Positions 1-7,831 of a stretch of DNA of 64,000 nucleotides are shown in pieces (the stretch's first letter is position 1; the number at the start of each line of letters is the position of its first letter). Source of the stretch: Streptomyces sp. NBC_00775 (GTDB lineage: Bacteria > Actinomycetota > Actinomycetes > Streptomycetales > Streptomycetaceae); the NCBI RefSeq assembly GCF_036347135.1, contig NZ_CP108938.1, positions 10,540,001-10,604,000 on the forward strand. Direction: 5' to 3'. The position numbers were made by a program, and so were the translations under genes. The notes under the pieces are model-generated. The model saw only the letters and a list, made by a program, of their open reading frames with translations, did not search any database and was not told the DNA's origin.

Positions 1-243
1 ATCCGGGCTGGTCGGTGGCGGTGCCCTTGCCGACGAGCAACCCCGCCCCCTGAACGCGCCGCTTGCCTTTATGCGTTGTTGTGGTCGGCTGGGATCAAGC
101 TCTGGGTGTTGCGTGAGAGGGATTGAACATGTTCTGCGGCCCCTGAGCGGGATCGAGATGAGGGCGGGAGGATGGGCGGGTGCTGTCCCGGGTCTGGGGT
201 CTGACTCATGACATGACTGACCAAAGGGTCCCGGTATCACAGT

Positions 244-404
244 GTCGGCCGTTGGCCGGGGATGGTGCGTTGTCGGTGCCGGGCTGGCGGGGTGTGTCCC
301 GATAGGGGCCTGCCGAACGTTGTGGCGTCCTCACGATTCTGACCGCCCGACGCGGCCCGGTACCGGCAACGCGACACGTCATCGCACCGGAAGGGGGAAC
401 GGGC
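244..404 (+). ncRNA. candidate bridge-RNA region of the IS110 element
   Basis: This is the non-coding left end, upstream of the transposase ATG. In characterised IS110 elements such as IS621, this position encodes a structured bridge RNA that pairs with target and donor DNA. Positions 244-375 are conserved in the non-autonomous copy at 9793-9922 although the gene there is deleted, which suggests a functional non-coding segment. I did not fold it, and no loop sequences are assigned. Confidence 0.35.
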
Positions 405-1517
405 ATGTCCAGTTCGACCATGTCCAGTACGTCGCCTACTCCGAAGACCCGTCGTCGTCGCCCTGCGGGGGAGGTGGTTTTGGGTGTGGACACGCACCGG
501 GATGCTCATGTGGCTGCGGTGCTCTCGTTGATGGGGACAGTGCTTGCCACTGACGAGTTCTCGGCCACCGCGGCGGGGTACCGGGATCTGCTGAAGTGGG
601 CCAGGAAGTTGGGAGCCGTGCAGCGGGCCGGGGTGGAGGGGACCGGCTCCTACGGGGCGTCCTTGTCGCGCTATCTGCTGGCCCAGGGCGACGTGTTTGA
701 CGTGAATCGGATGGACCGGGCGGATCGCCGTCGGCGCGGCAAATCGGATCCGCTCGATGCCCAGAACGCGGCGCGAGCCGTATTGAGCGGGCGGGCCCGC
801 GCCCGGGCCAAAGCGGGCGACGGGCCGGTGCAGATCGCGAGAATGTACAAACTCACGAAGGCGTCGGCCGTCAAGGCCCGCACGCAGGCCATCAATCAGC
901 TCAAGGCCGTCCTCATCACTGCCGATCCCGCCTTGCGGGAAGAACTGGCCGGACTGGGCAATGCCGAACTCTTCCGTACCTGTGCGCGGTTCGCTGACGT
1001 GAGCAGTCGCAAGGAGGTCGGCGAGGAGTCGGTGCTGCAGGCCACCCGGATCACGCTGGGCCTGCTGGCTCACCGGATCGGCCAGCTCTCCGAGGAGATC
1101 CGGGAGGTCGAGGCTCGTCTGACCCGGCTTGTGGAACGGCATGCCCCGCAGCTTCTCGAGGTGGTGGGGATCGGTCCGGACACGGCGGTCACGTTGCTGA
1201 TCACGGTGGGGGACAACCCGGAACGGCTGGACAGCGAGGCGTCCTTCGCTGCCTTGTGCGGGGTGAGCCCTGTCGAGCGTTCCTCGGGACGCCGGCAGTT
1301 CCGTCGCCTCAACCGTGGTGGCGACCGGCAGGCCAATGCCGCGCTCCATCGCATCGTGTTCACCCGCCTGCGGGTCGACCCGCGCACCCAGGACTATTAC
1401 GAGCGTCGGATCAAGGAGGGCAAGACCCGGCGCGAAATCGTCCGTTGCCTCAAGCGCTATGCGGCCCGGGAGGTCTTCCACCTGGTCAAACAGCTACAGC
1501 CAGGCCCCCGCTCGTAG
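405..1517 (+). CDS. IS110 family transposase
   Basis: This 370-residue DEDD recombinase would move its own element. The N-terminal RuvC-like domain shows D29 (in GVDTHRD), E79 (VEGTGSYG) and D115/D118 (KSDPLDAQ). A helical linker follows. The C-terminal Transposase_20 domain starts near LLEVVGIGPDT (251-260) and has an SSG motif at 293-295, in the stretch where the family's catalytic serine lies. Length is normal for the family. The ATG at 405 follows an AAGGGGG ribosome-binding site; a second in-frame ATG at 420 is possible. The frame is intact, so the element may be active. It could supply recombinase to the deleted copy at 9793-9986. Confidence 0.95.
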   Translation: MSSSTMSSTSPTPKTRRRRPAGEVVLGVDTHRDAHVAAVLSLMGTVLATDEFSATAAGYRDLLKWARKLGAVQRAGVEGTGSYGASLSRYLLAQGDVFDVNRMDRADRRRRGKSDPLDAQNAARAVLSGRARARAKAGDGPVQIARMYKLTKASAVKARTQAINQLKAVLITADPALREELAGLGNAELFRTCARFADVSSRKEVGEESVLQATRITLGLLAHRIGQLSEEIREVEARLTRLVERHAPQLLEVVGIGPDTAVTLLITVGDNPERLDSEASFAALCGVSPVERSSGRRQFRRLNRGGDRQANAALHRIVFTRLRVDPRTQDYYERRIKEGKTRREIVRCLKRYAAREVFHLVKQLQPGPRS

Positions 1518-1680
1518 GGGCTGTGATTTGAGGAGCCCCGATCTGATGATGCTGGCGGGGACTCCGTGTTCGGCGGACGGGCAAGTGAAGGCCCGGCGCG
1601 ACATCATTCCCGCATCGCGCCCACGTCGAGGCTCAGGTGCAGCAGCTGTCCTGCGGCGCCTTGGCCCGACGTTGAGGACG

Positions 1681-2775
1681 TCATCGCACTCCGGTCGCCG
1701 ACAACAGGGTCGGGTCGTAGCAGTCGCAGGACAGGACGGTCGCCGCAGCACCTGCCTTGGCTGGCACCTCGAGCAGCACCGTCATGCTGCTGATCGACGT
1801 GGCTTCGCGCCACTCCGGTCCGCCTCCGAGCATGATCTGGGTGTCCGAGTCCTTTTCGAACACCACTGTTCCGCTCGCACCGACTCCGGCCACCCGGTGC
1901 GTCTGCTGCAGGGTGCACGCCACCAGCGAACTACCCGAGTCCAGGCGCAGCACCGGCAGCGCGGTGCCCGCCGGCCGGTGCGACAGGCTGCGCTCGAGTT
2001 CGGGGTCCGCCCATCCATTGAAGAACTTCACGAGATCGCTGGTCATGGGACCGCGGGCGAAGCGCCGATCCGCGAGTTTTCCCTGCGGAGGATCGAACGT
2101 GAGGTAGTCCGCGAAGGCGCCACACACGGAGCGCTCCGCTGATCCGGTCGGAGACAGCTGCACGGTGTCGTCCGGATTGCGGCGCAGGGCGGGAAGTTGT
2201 TTGGGCTTCATCCGCACGATGGTGCGGCCCTTTTCGGTCGACGTCGGACCCGGCGCGGGATCGGTGGCGGAGGGCTTCTTGAGTGGTTCGGTGAGCGCCC
2301 AGATGGAGGCGGTGGCCTTCCACGGTCCGCCGGGCTGAGTCTGTGCGAAGTAGAACAGCTGTGACGAGCGGTCCTTCTCCTGACCCTTCCACTTGCTCAG
2401 TACGGCGAAGAAGCGCGGGAAGCCGGCGTCGGCTTTCTCCGACGGGATCAGAAACTTGGGACGGACCAGGTGGGCGACTTCGTCCTTCGTTCCTGCCTTG
2501 CGATGCACTTGGTACGCGGCCAGCGATTCCTTGAGCAGCACGCCGGTTTGTACCTGCCCTTGGGCCGCGTCGTCCATCGCCGTATCGGCACGGGCGTTGG
2601 TGCGGTCGTAGGCGGCGAAGACCTCTTTCGCCTCAGCCCTGTCTATGACAGGTCGGGATATGGCAGACGGGGTCGGACGTCCGTCACTCCTGTCCGAGGA
2701 GGCGCCTGTGCAGCTCGTCACCAGCATCAGCAGGGCAGCCGCCGCAACAGGGGGCGTCGATCCTCTGGCAGTCAC
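1681..2775 (-). CDS. predicted secreted lipoprotein (DUF8094-like, tentative)
   Basis: This 364-residue protein starts at a GTG preceded by a good GGAGGG site. A short hydrophobic N-terminus ends in the lipobox LVTSC, so it should be exported, lipidated on the cysteine and held on the outer face of the membrane. The mature part has a Ser/Thr/Pro-rich linker (about 25-45), then a region starting KEVFAAYDRTNARAD and a mixed alpha/beta body with several cysteines near the C-terminus. It recalls Streptomyces lipoproteins annotated DUF8094, a resemblance from memory that I have not checked. No catalytic motif is visible. It is transcribed alone, convergent to the IS110 element, with no partner gene to suggest a role. 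Confidence 0.7.
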   Translation of the reverse strand: MTARGSTPPVAAAALLMLVTSCTGASSDRSDGRPTPSAISRPVIDRAEAKEVFAAYDRTNARADTAMDDAAQGQVQTGVLLKESLAAYQVHRKAGTKDEVAHLVRPKFLIPSEKADAGFPRFFAVLSKWKGQEKDRSSQLFYFAQTQPGGPWKATASIWALTEPLKKPSATDPAPGPTSTEKGRTIVRMKPKQLPALRRNPDDTVQLSPTGSAERSVCGAFADYLTFDPPQGKLADRRFARGPMTSDLVKFFNGWADPELERSLSHRPAGTALPVLRLDSGSSLVACTLQQTHRVAGVGASGTVVFEKDSDTQIMLGGGPEWREATSISSMTVLLEVPAKAGAAATVLSCDCYDPTLLSATGVR

Positions 2776-2968
2776 AACTTTCCCTCCAGCTCCAACAGCA
2801 CCACCAGTCTAGGAAGTTGATCTGCCGGGTGCGCCCGGAACCGGATGGAAAGACCAGCCCGATGCCTCCGCTTGGCCGGAACCGTGCTGTCTCCACCTGG
2901 GGGAGATCGCCCCGACGTCGGCCGCTGGCGAGGAGGTGCACCGCCCTGTGCGGTTCCCGGAGCACCAG

Positions 2969-3029
2969 CTCCGTGCCAACAGGCCGCGACAAGATCACCA
3001 ACGACATCCGGAACGTGTGCCAGAACCCA
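2969..3029 (+). repeat. left arm of ~62-bp inverted repeat
   Basis: This segment begins CTCCGTGCCAACAGG and ends near CCAGAACCCA. It matches the reverse complement of 4649-4710 with one indel and about five mismatches. The two arms bracket the HNH-like and RNA-ligase-like genes. The rest of the 348-bp gap 2776-3123 shows only the lipoprotein leader on the minus strand. Confidence 0.7.
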
Positions 3030-3123
3030 CTCGTCGTCTATAGAGCCAGCCTGGTGTCGCAGCGCTGTTGGCCGGCCGGGGCCCTGGTGCGCGGGTGGCG
3101 GCCGGGCAGGTTAGTTTGCTCGG

Positions 3124-3564
3124 ATGAGTCTTCTTGATGATGTGGCCGAGCGCGACGGCTGGCGATGCTGGGTGTGTGACGAAGCGGTCGACCCCGACGA
3201 GTCGGTGAACGACCCGCGGGGCCCCAGCGTCGACAGCCGGACCGCCGACCGGAAGGCCAAGGTCGCCGAGCGGCTCGCGCACCGCGGGTGCAATAGCCGC
3301 AAGGGTGCGGTCAAGGTGGTCATCGCCTGGCCGGAGCGCCTGTACGTAGTCGAACCCGCGCCGCTGATCGCCGTTGGCGACAGGCTGGAGCGCAAGGGGG
3401 GCCGCGAGATGGTGGGCCGTTGTCCGACTAGGAAGGATGCCCAAGAGGCGGCGGATTGGCTGGTGGACCGGTTCTCCCGACTGCTACCGGGGCTGCCGGT
3501 GACCGCCGACATCGAGGCGGGCGGCGGCCAGTTCCTCGTCATCCTGGCCACCGGCCGTCGCTGA
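3124..3564 (+). CDS. HNH-nuclease-like small protein
   Basis: This 146-residue protein opens with a CxxC pair (C15, C18 in WRCWVCDE), and has the segment LAHRGCNSRKG at 51-61. That layout, a zinc knuckle followed by H-x-x-C-N-x-x-K, recalls the beta-beta-alpha metal fold of HNH endonucleases, where N57 and the nearby His would hold the metal. The usual second half of an HNH domain is not clear. The rest (70-146) is a compact alpha/beta tail with no motif I know. Nuclease activity is inference. It stands alone inside the block bounded by the 62-bp inverted repeat and faces the RNA-ligase-like gene across a strong hairpin. Confidence 0.55.
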   Translation: MSLLDDVAERDGWRCWVCDEAVDPDESVNDPRGPSVDSRTADRKAKVAERLAHRGCNSRKGAVKVVIAWPERLYVVEPAPLIAVGDRLERKGGREMVGRCPTRKDAQEAADWLVDRFSRLLPGLPVTADIEAGGGQFLVILATGRR

Positions 3565-3656
3565 TCGGGGATCACCCCTCAGCCAAAGACGGCCGACGCC
3601 GGGGCGCAGTAGCCGGAGAAGGCGAACGGGCCTGCGATGCCCCGCTAACAGCAGTA

Positions 3657-3709
3657 GCGCAGCAGTGCGGGCCGTCGCCCTCGCCGGGTGGCGGCTCGCA
3701 CTGCTGTGC
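3657..3709. terminator. bidirectional hairpin between convergent genes
   Basis: A 13-bp stem (3657-3669 with 3697-3709, one G-U pair) encloses a GC-rich loop. It lies between the plus-strand HNH-like gene and minus-strand coding sequence, where a shared terminator is expected. There is no T-run, which is usual for Streptomyces. Confidence 0.6.
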
Positions 3710-3880
3710 TCACTCCTCGGAGGGATCGGGGCTCCAGACGGCTGGCCCGCCGCCGCGCCACTCGATGAGCAGCGAGTCGTCCAGGCGGACGTTTTCCGGG
3801 TCCAGTCCTGCCCGCCGCAGGAACTCCAGGAGGTCGCGGGGGCCCAGGGCGCGGCCGAGGATGGGGTGCCGGCCTCGGGC
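3710..3880 (-). pseudogene. C-terminal scrap of an unrecognised protein
   Basis: One minus-strand frame ending with TGA at 3710 reads like real protein (DLLEFLRRAGLDPENVRL, then LLIEWRGGG, ending WSPDPSEE). It has no start codon of its own and runs back out of frame under the end of the RNA-ligase-like gene. It may be the remains of a neighbouring gene or a tail separated by a frameshift. I cannot assign it. Confidence 0.3.
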
Positions 3881-3920
3881 TGTGTTCGCCGGCCAGGGGC
3901 GAGGGACTGGCGGGCGGTGT

Positions 3921-4448
3921 CTACGGCCCGTCCGGGACGCCGAGCGGCACGGTGAACCGCGGCTGCCAGCCTTCCTCCGTCAGCACCACCAGCTGGACCG
4001 CCGTCGCACGGGTGTGCAGCGGCAGCAGGCTGCCGATCGCAGCGCGGACATGGGCGGCAGCTGTCGGGTTGTCCGCACCCATAGCGACCGTGACATGGGC
4101 GGCGGGCTGCGCCCCGAAGCGGCCCTTGTACGGGCGCAACCCGGGCCACTGGGTGCGGAACGCATCGACGATCGTTTGGAGTCCCGGAACGGTGACGGCG
4201 ACGAAGCCGGACTCCGTCACGACCTCCTCCAAGAGCAGATCAGCTGCCGGGAAACTTGCAGCCAGGGAACGCACGCCCTTCTCGTCCTGATCCGTCAGCG
4301 CCGATTCCGGCACGAACGGGTAGAGGAGCGAGACGTGCGCCGGCACCCCACGACGCACCAGAGCCGGGTCGATACGCCACGCCGCATCGAGGAGCGGGGC
4401 GGCATCGGGCAAGACAATGACGATGGCAGTGGTCCCTGGCTCTGGCAC
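3921..4448 (-). CDS. 2'-5' RNA ligase (LigT/2H phosphoesterase) family protein
   Basis: This 175-residue protein carries the two H-x-S/T signatures of the 2H phosphoesterase fold: HVSLLYPF at about 38-45 and HVTVAMG at about 118-124. In the family the two histidines form the active site for 2',5' or cyclic phosphodiester chemistry on RNA ends or nucleotides. The actual substrate is unknown. Length fits the family. I chose the GTG at 4448 because the open frame further upstream (to 4940) is low-complexity and crosses the repeats; the ribosome-binding site there is weak. It sits inside the 62-bp inverted-repeat block with the HNH-like gene. Confidence 0.75.
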   Translation of the reverse strand: MPEPGTTAIVIVLPDAAPLLDAAWRIDPALVRRGVPAHVSLLYPFVPESALTDQDEKGVRSLAASFPAADLLLEEVVTESGFVAVTVPGLQTIVDAFRTQWPGLRPYKGRFGAQPAAHVTVAMGADNPTAAAHVRAAIGSLLPLHTRATAVQLVVLTEEGWQPRFTVPLGVPDGP

Positions 4449-4648
4449 GCCGTCATCATCGCAGGCCAGTCCGCTACTGCGCGCGTTGCACTGGGAGGTG
4501 GGCGAGGGCAACGAGTTGGGCGTGGTCGAGGCGGTCGCGGCCGACGTGTTGGTTGGTGATCCACGCCCCGTATGGTGCCCGCTTCCGTCCGGGACGTGCT
4601 CGATGCGGGCTCGTCCGGCGATGCCGCCCTCGCGTGTGGCTCCGGGTT

Positions 4649-4710
4649 TGGGTTCTGACTCACTTTCCGGATGTCGTTGGTGATCTTGTCGCGGGCCTGT
4701 TGGCACGGAG
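4649..4710 (-). repeat. right arm of ~62-bp inverted repeat
   Basis: This is the reverse-complement partner of 2969-3029 (reads TGGGTTCTGACTCAC..., ends GGCACGGAG). The gap 4449-4744 holds nothing else I can support. Confidence 0.7.
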
Positions 4711-4744
4711 GTGTTGTACCCGCGGGGACTGCCGGATTTGCAAC

Positions 4745-4838
4745 TACTGAGGTTTGATGCGTGATGTCGCTGGGTCGACGCCTTGAACTGCGAAGAGGAG
4801 GGCCCGCCCCGCGGCATCATGCGAAGATCACCAGTAAC
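4745..4838 (+). repeat. left arm of 94-bp inverted repeat flanking DinB gene
   Basis: Runs from TACTGAGGTTTGATGCGTGA to GATCACCAGTAAC and is inverted at 5522-5615 with about six mismatches. The pair brackets a 683-bp segment whose only gene is the DinB protein. No target duplication is evident outside the arms. Confidence 0.8.
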
Positions 4839-4933
4839 ACCCCGATGTCCCCAACCGTGACCAAGATCGTAAATCGCGGAAGAGCCCGTCATCCAGGTGC
4901 CCCCTCCCGACCGCCCTGGTAGCGTGCGCCGGC

Positions 4934-5449
4934 ATGTCATCGGAACTGGAACGCCCCCCGCGCCAAGCGGACGAACGCACCGCGCTCATCGGCTGGCTGG
5001 ACCTGCAGCGGCAGATCCTGCGCTGGAAATGCGAAGGGCTGAGCGACGAGGACGCGTGCCGCCCGGTCATCCCGACCTCACCGGCCATGACGATGGCCGG
5101 TCTCATCTCCCACATGCGCTGGACCGAGCACATATGGCTGGAAGTGCTGTTCCTCGGCGGCGACAAGAAGCAGAACCCCGCATTCGACGAGTCAAGCGAG
5201 AACGCCGACTGGCACACCGACGGCCGCCCCCTCGCAGAGCTCCTCGCGGAGTACGAGGCCCAGTGCGCCCGCAGCAACGAGATCGTTGCCGCGGCCGACC
5301 TGGACGACGCCGGCCGCCACCCCGACTTCCGCGACGGCAGCGCCAACCTCCGCTGGATGCTGATCCACCTCGTCGAGGAGACGGGGCGACACGCGGGGCA
5401 CGCGGACATCGTCCGGGAGCTGCTCGACGGCACGAAGGGCTACTACTAG
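4934..5449 (+). CDS. DinB family (DUF664) protein
   Basis: This 171-residue four-helix-bundle protein is of the DinB/YfiT type. Candidate metal-binding histidines are H60 (in LISHMRW) and those in HLVEETGRHAGH (145-156), the usual arrangement. Members are mostly metal-dependent, often thiol- (mycothiol- or bacillithiol-) linked transferases of unknown substrate; the reaction here is not known. Length and ends are normal and the start lies just inside the left repeat arm. It is the only cargo of a block bounded by 94-bp inverted repeats. A second, truncated gene with nearly the same C-terminus lies at 32328-32528. Confidence 0.85.
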   Translation: MSSELERPPRQADERTALIGWLDLQRQILRWKCEGLSDEDACRPVIPTSPAMTMAGLISHMRWTEHIWLEVLFLGGDKKQNPAFDESSENADWHTDGRPLAELLAEYEAQCARSNEIVAAADLDDAGRHPDFRDGSANLRWMLIHLVEETGRHAGHADIVRELLDGTKGYY

Positions 5450-5521
5450 CGCAGCTCCGCGAAGCGGGCCCTTCCCTCGGGAGCCAGGCCAACACGCCTC
5501 ACGACCAATGCGGGAGAGCTC

Positions 5522-5615
5522 GTTACTGGTGATCTTCGCATGATGCCGCGCGGCGAACCCTCGTCTTCGCAGTTCAAGACGTCGACCCAGCGACATCACG
5601 CATCAAATCTCAGTA
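5522..5615 (-). repeat. right arm of 94-bp inverted repeat
   Basis: This is the inverted partner of 4745-4838, reading GTTACTGGTGATCTTCGCAT and ending CATCAAATCTCAGTA. Confidence 0.8.
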
Positions 5616-5727
5616 ACGGACGTGCTCTCGGCCGCCCCCGGCCAACAGCCCGGCTCAACTGCCCGTCACGCGACCAGCGGCTATTCGCACGCACCGTGGT
5701 TCCACCTGAAGATCACCAACAGCATCA

Positions 5728-5842
5728 ATTCCGTGAATGATCTTGAGGTCGGCTGCTTTGCATCGAGACTCGTTGCGAGGAGGCCAGGTCTGCGGCGAGA
5801 AGCCTGACCGTCATCGAACTGCGCCAAGATCGTTCACGGAAT
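5728..5842. repeat. 17-bp inverted repeat, 81-bp spacing
   Basis: ATTCCGTGAATGATCTT at 5728-5744 is repeated inverted at 5826-5842 with one mismatch. It looks like the two ends of a very small or deleted mobile element. I recognise no gene between the arms, nor in the flanking stretch 5616-5873. Confidence 0.5.
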
Positions 5843-5873
5843 CGTGGCCTGAACCAAAATCGCCGTCGTTCAC

Positions 5874-5927
5874 AGGTCTTCCACCTGGTCAGACAGTTAC
5901 AGTCAGGACCCCGCTCATAGGGGCTGT
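5874..5927 (+). mobile_element. IS110 right-end remnant
   Basis: AGGTCTTCCACCTGGTCAG... to ATAGGGGCTGT matches the last ~54 bp of the intact IS110 element (about 1471-1524). The left side of the element is missing here. Confidence 0.8.
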
Positions 5928-5952
5928 CATGAGAGATGAGAGGGTCTGACGG

Positions 5953-6018
5953 GTGAGCGAGACACCACCGAACACCCTGCAATACCGCTTTGACGGGCCA
6001 GAAGAGGCTCCCAAGTGA
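5953..6018 (+). pseudogene. pcaD: 5' stump of 3-oxoadipate enol-lactonase gene
   Basis: The GTG start is followed by codons for a peptide ending NTLQYRFDGPEEAP, then a chance TGA. This matches the N-terminus typical of actinobacterial PcaD (beta-ketoadipate pathway). Only about 20 codons remain. It starts 25 bp after an IS110 right end, exactly as in the second stump at 10012. Confidence 0.6.
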
Positions 6019-6043
6019 CCGCACCTGGCCAACCAGCGTCCGC

Positions 6044-7015
6044 CTACCCGCCGCTCTCGTCGGCGCCAGTGGTACGTGGCGTCGTGCCCCAGTCGTCCTC
6101 GTCGTAGACCGGGCGCCTAGGGGCTTCCGGTTCGGGGCGCCGGGCCGTCGGGGCGCTGCCGCGGACGTGTTCCAGGAGGGTGCGCAGGGTCGGCTGGACC
6201 GCGCGCTGGTCACCGAACTCGGTGTCCAGGGCGGCCGGGAGGGTCTCCGCCCAGAATTCCCAGAGGGGGCCTACCCAGCCCTCGTCGCGTTCGCCGTCGC
6301 GTTCGCGGCGCTCCGTGAGCAGGTCCAGCTGGCGCGGGGCGATCTTCTCGACGAGTTCGACGAACAGGGGGTGCGGATTGCGGCCGCCGCGCGTCAGGCC
6401 CAACGGCTGGGCGCCCATAAGCTCGCGGCAGTAGTCCCCGACCGTGCGCTCGTCGTCGAGGACGGTCCAGCGTTCGTACGACCGCAGCAGCTCCGCCCAG
6501 CTCGACACACCACTGGGAAAGTCGTCCAGCTTCAGCCGGACCCCGGGGATGTTCGGGCCGTTCTCGGGGAACAGCCTCAGCCGGACCCGGTCCGGTGACG
6601 TCGGGTCGCCGTCCAGCACGTCCACCTGACCGTTCCACATGCAGCACAACAACCGGTGCAGAATGATGCGCCGGTCCTCCTCGCTGCTCACCATCCAGCT
6701 GTCGCGGTAGCCGAGCCGCTGCCGCCACCGCAGCACGTCCTGGGGCTCTTCGGCCTTCTTCGCCCGGGCCCACTGGCGCAGCACCTTGCGGGCCTCGGGC
6801 ACCTGGGTGAGGCTCATCTCGCTGCGTAAGAAGATCACGGTGACCGAGTCTCTCTCGCCCCCCCCCCGGTACTCCACGGAGCTCCGGGCGTCCGAGGGCA
6901 GTCGCAGCGCTTTGCCCAGGTACTGCTCGACCTCCTCGACGGCCTCCACGCGCGGGTAGGTCACCAGCACCCGCAGCGGGCGTGGACGCGGCGAATTGGC
7001 TCGGCTGATGGACAT
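6044..7015 (-). CDS. uncharacterised protein, probably N-terminally truncated
   Basis: This 323-residue, soluble, charged protein has no signal peptide or membrane segment. The body contains a W-rich helical region (LLRSYERWTVLDDER, then WVGPLWEFWAETLP) and an acidic, Pro/Arg-rich tail ending in a disordered stretch. From memory it resembles the C-terminal third of large actinobacterial tubulin-like proteins, but I cannot verify this. The first residues after the ATG look like the inside of a domain, there is no good ribosome-binding site, and a stop lies eight codons upstream. An upstream part has therefore probably been lost. Its C-terminal end faces the pcaD stump. Confidence 0.5.
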   Translation of the reverse strand: MSISRANSPRPRPLRVLVTYPRVEAVEEVEQYLGKALRLPSDARSSVEYRGGGERDSVTVIFLRSEMSLTQVPEARKVLRQWARAKKAEEPQDVLRWRQRLGYRDSWMVSSEEDRRIILHRLLCCMWNGQVDVLDGDPTSPDRVRLRLFPENGPNIPGVRLKLDDFPSGVSSWAELLRSYERWTVLDDERTVGDYCRELMGAQPLGLTRGGRNPHPLFVELVEKIAPRQLDLLTERRERDGERDEGWVGPLWEFWAETLPAALDTEFGDQRAVQPTLRTLLEHVRGSAPTARRPEPEAPRRPVYDEDDWGTTPRTTGADESGG

Positions 7016-7831
7016 AGCAGATGGGGATGTCGCTGAAGCGGCCTAGCGATCTGTACGCTGCGAGGCAATGACGAGCGCAACGTCGGGAAAATCGACGTGG
7101 ATGCTCCTCACATGGCCAGTGGCGGCTGCGTTGCGGCGTTCACAGACGAGGGAACACTGCGGCAGTGGGGTTCTGAGGCCGCCCGGGCCGTCACCCGCTA
7201 CCGCGTCGGCTGGGGCGAGCCAGGCAAGACCTTGGGAGCGCCCTGCTGGCGCGATCGAGGCTGGATGTGGATCCTCCGAAGTAACCGGCGGGATGAATGG
7301 GGCGAGGCTGTAGTCCCGCTGGCCAGGGCCGGTGGAACTTGACCGGCTGACGGATCGTCCGCCCGAACCGTTCACTGCGGCCGATCCGTGCGGCCGTGGT
7401 TGAGCGTGGCTCCTTTGGAGGGGCCAGCGATCGGTTGAGCGGGTGGCTGCGTACCAGTCCGGTGGTACGCCGGAGGGAGCTCGCCGAACGGGCCGTGTTG
7501 ATTCAGCGCCCCACAAGGCATGTACCTGTCGTTGTCGAAGATGACCACTGGGATTGGGATGGGGCGAAGCGTGGCCGGGCTGCTGCCAGTGCCTCCGGAT
7601 ATGGTTTCGCCGCTGTCTCAAGAGTATTTGTAGGTGTGCGCGGGCGCGCTGGTACGCGCTGATGGTTTCCCGGGGCAGGTGCGCGCTGTTGTGCTTCTGG
7701 ACGCGCTGCCCAGGGGAGTAGCGGCGGTGTAGCCACGGTGTACGGCTGGGCAGGGTGACAATGCCGAATACGACGACCGCCTCTTCGCCCGGTGGCCGAG
7801 GCCGTCGTCGCGGCTCTGCGGTAGCGTCGCC
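7016..7831. other. gene-free stretch
   Basis: These 816 bp have no frame I can support. Downstream of the SUKH gene's stop, the same frame stays open for about 55 more codons and reads plausibly (GEEAVVVFGIVTLP), so the SUKH protein may once have been longer. Confidence 0.4.

Larger units (their letters stand above)
244..1529 (+). mobile_element. IS110-type insertion sequence, apparently complete
   Basis: One transposase gene sits between a 160-bp non-coding left end and a very short right end ending near CTCGTAGGGGCTGT. The boundaries are approximate. They come from comparison with a deleted copy at 9793-9986, which shares the left part (244-375) and right part (1461-1524) and loses the resemblance outside them. 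No terminal inverted repeats are evident, as expected for IS110. Confidence 0.75.

Noticed and set aside
1..243. Possible gene end or regulatory RNA at the left window edge
   Set aside because: No frame reads like protein, and no convincing stem or promoter was seen.
237..1481. Long minus-strand open frame opposite the IS110 transposase
   Set aside because: It mirrors the codon structure of the real plus-strand gene, has an Arg/His/Pro-rich composition and no family signature.
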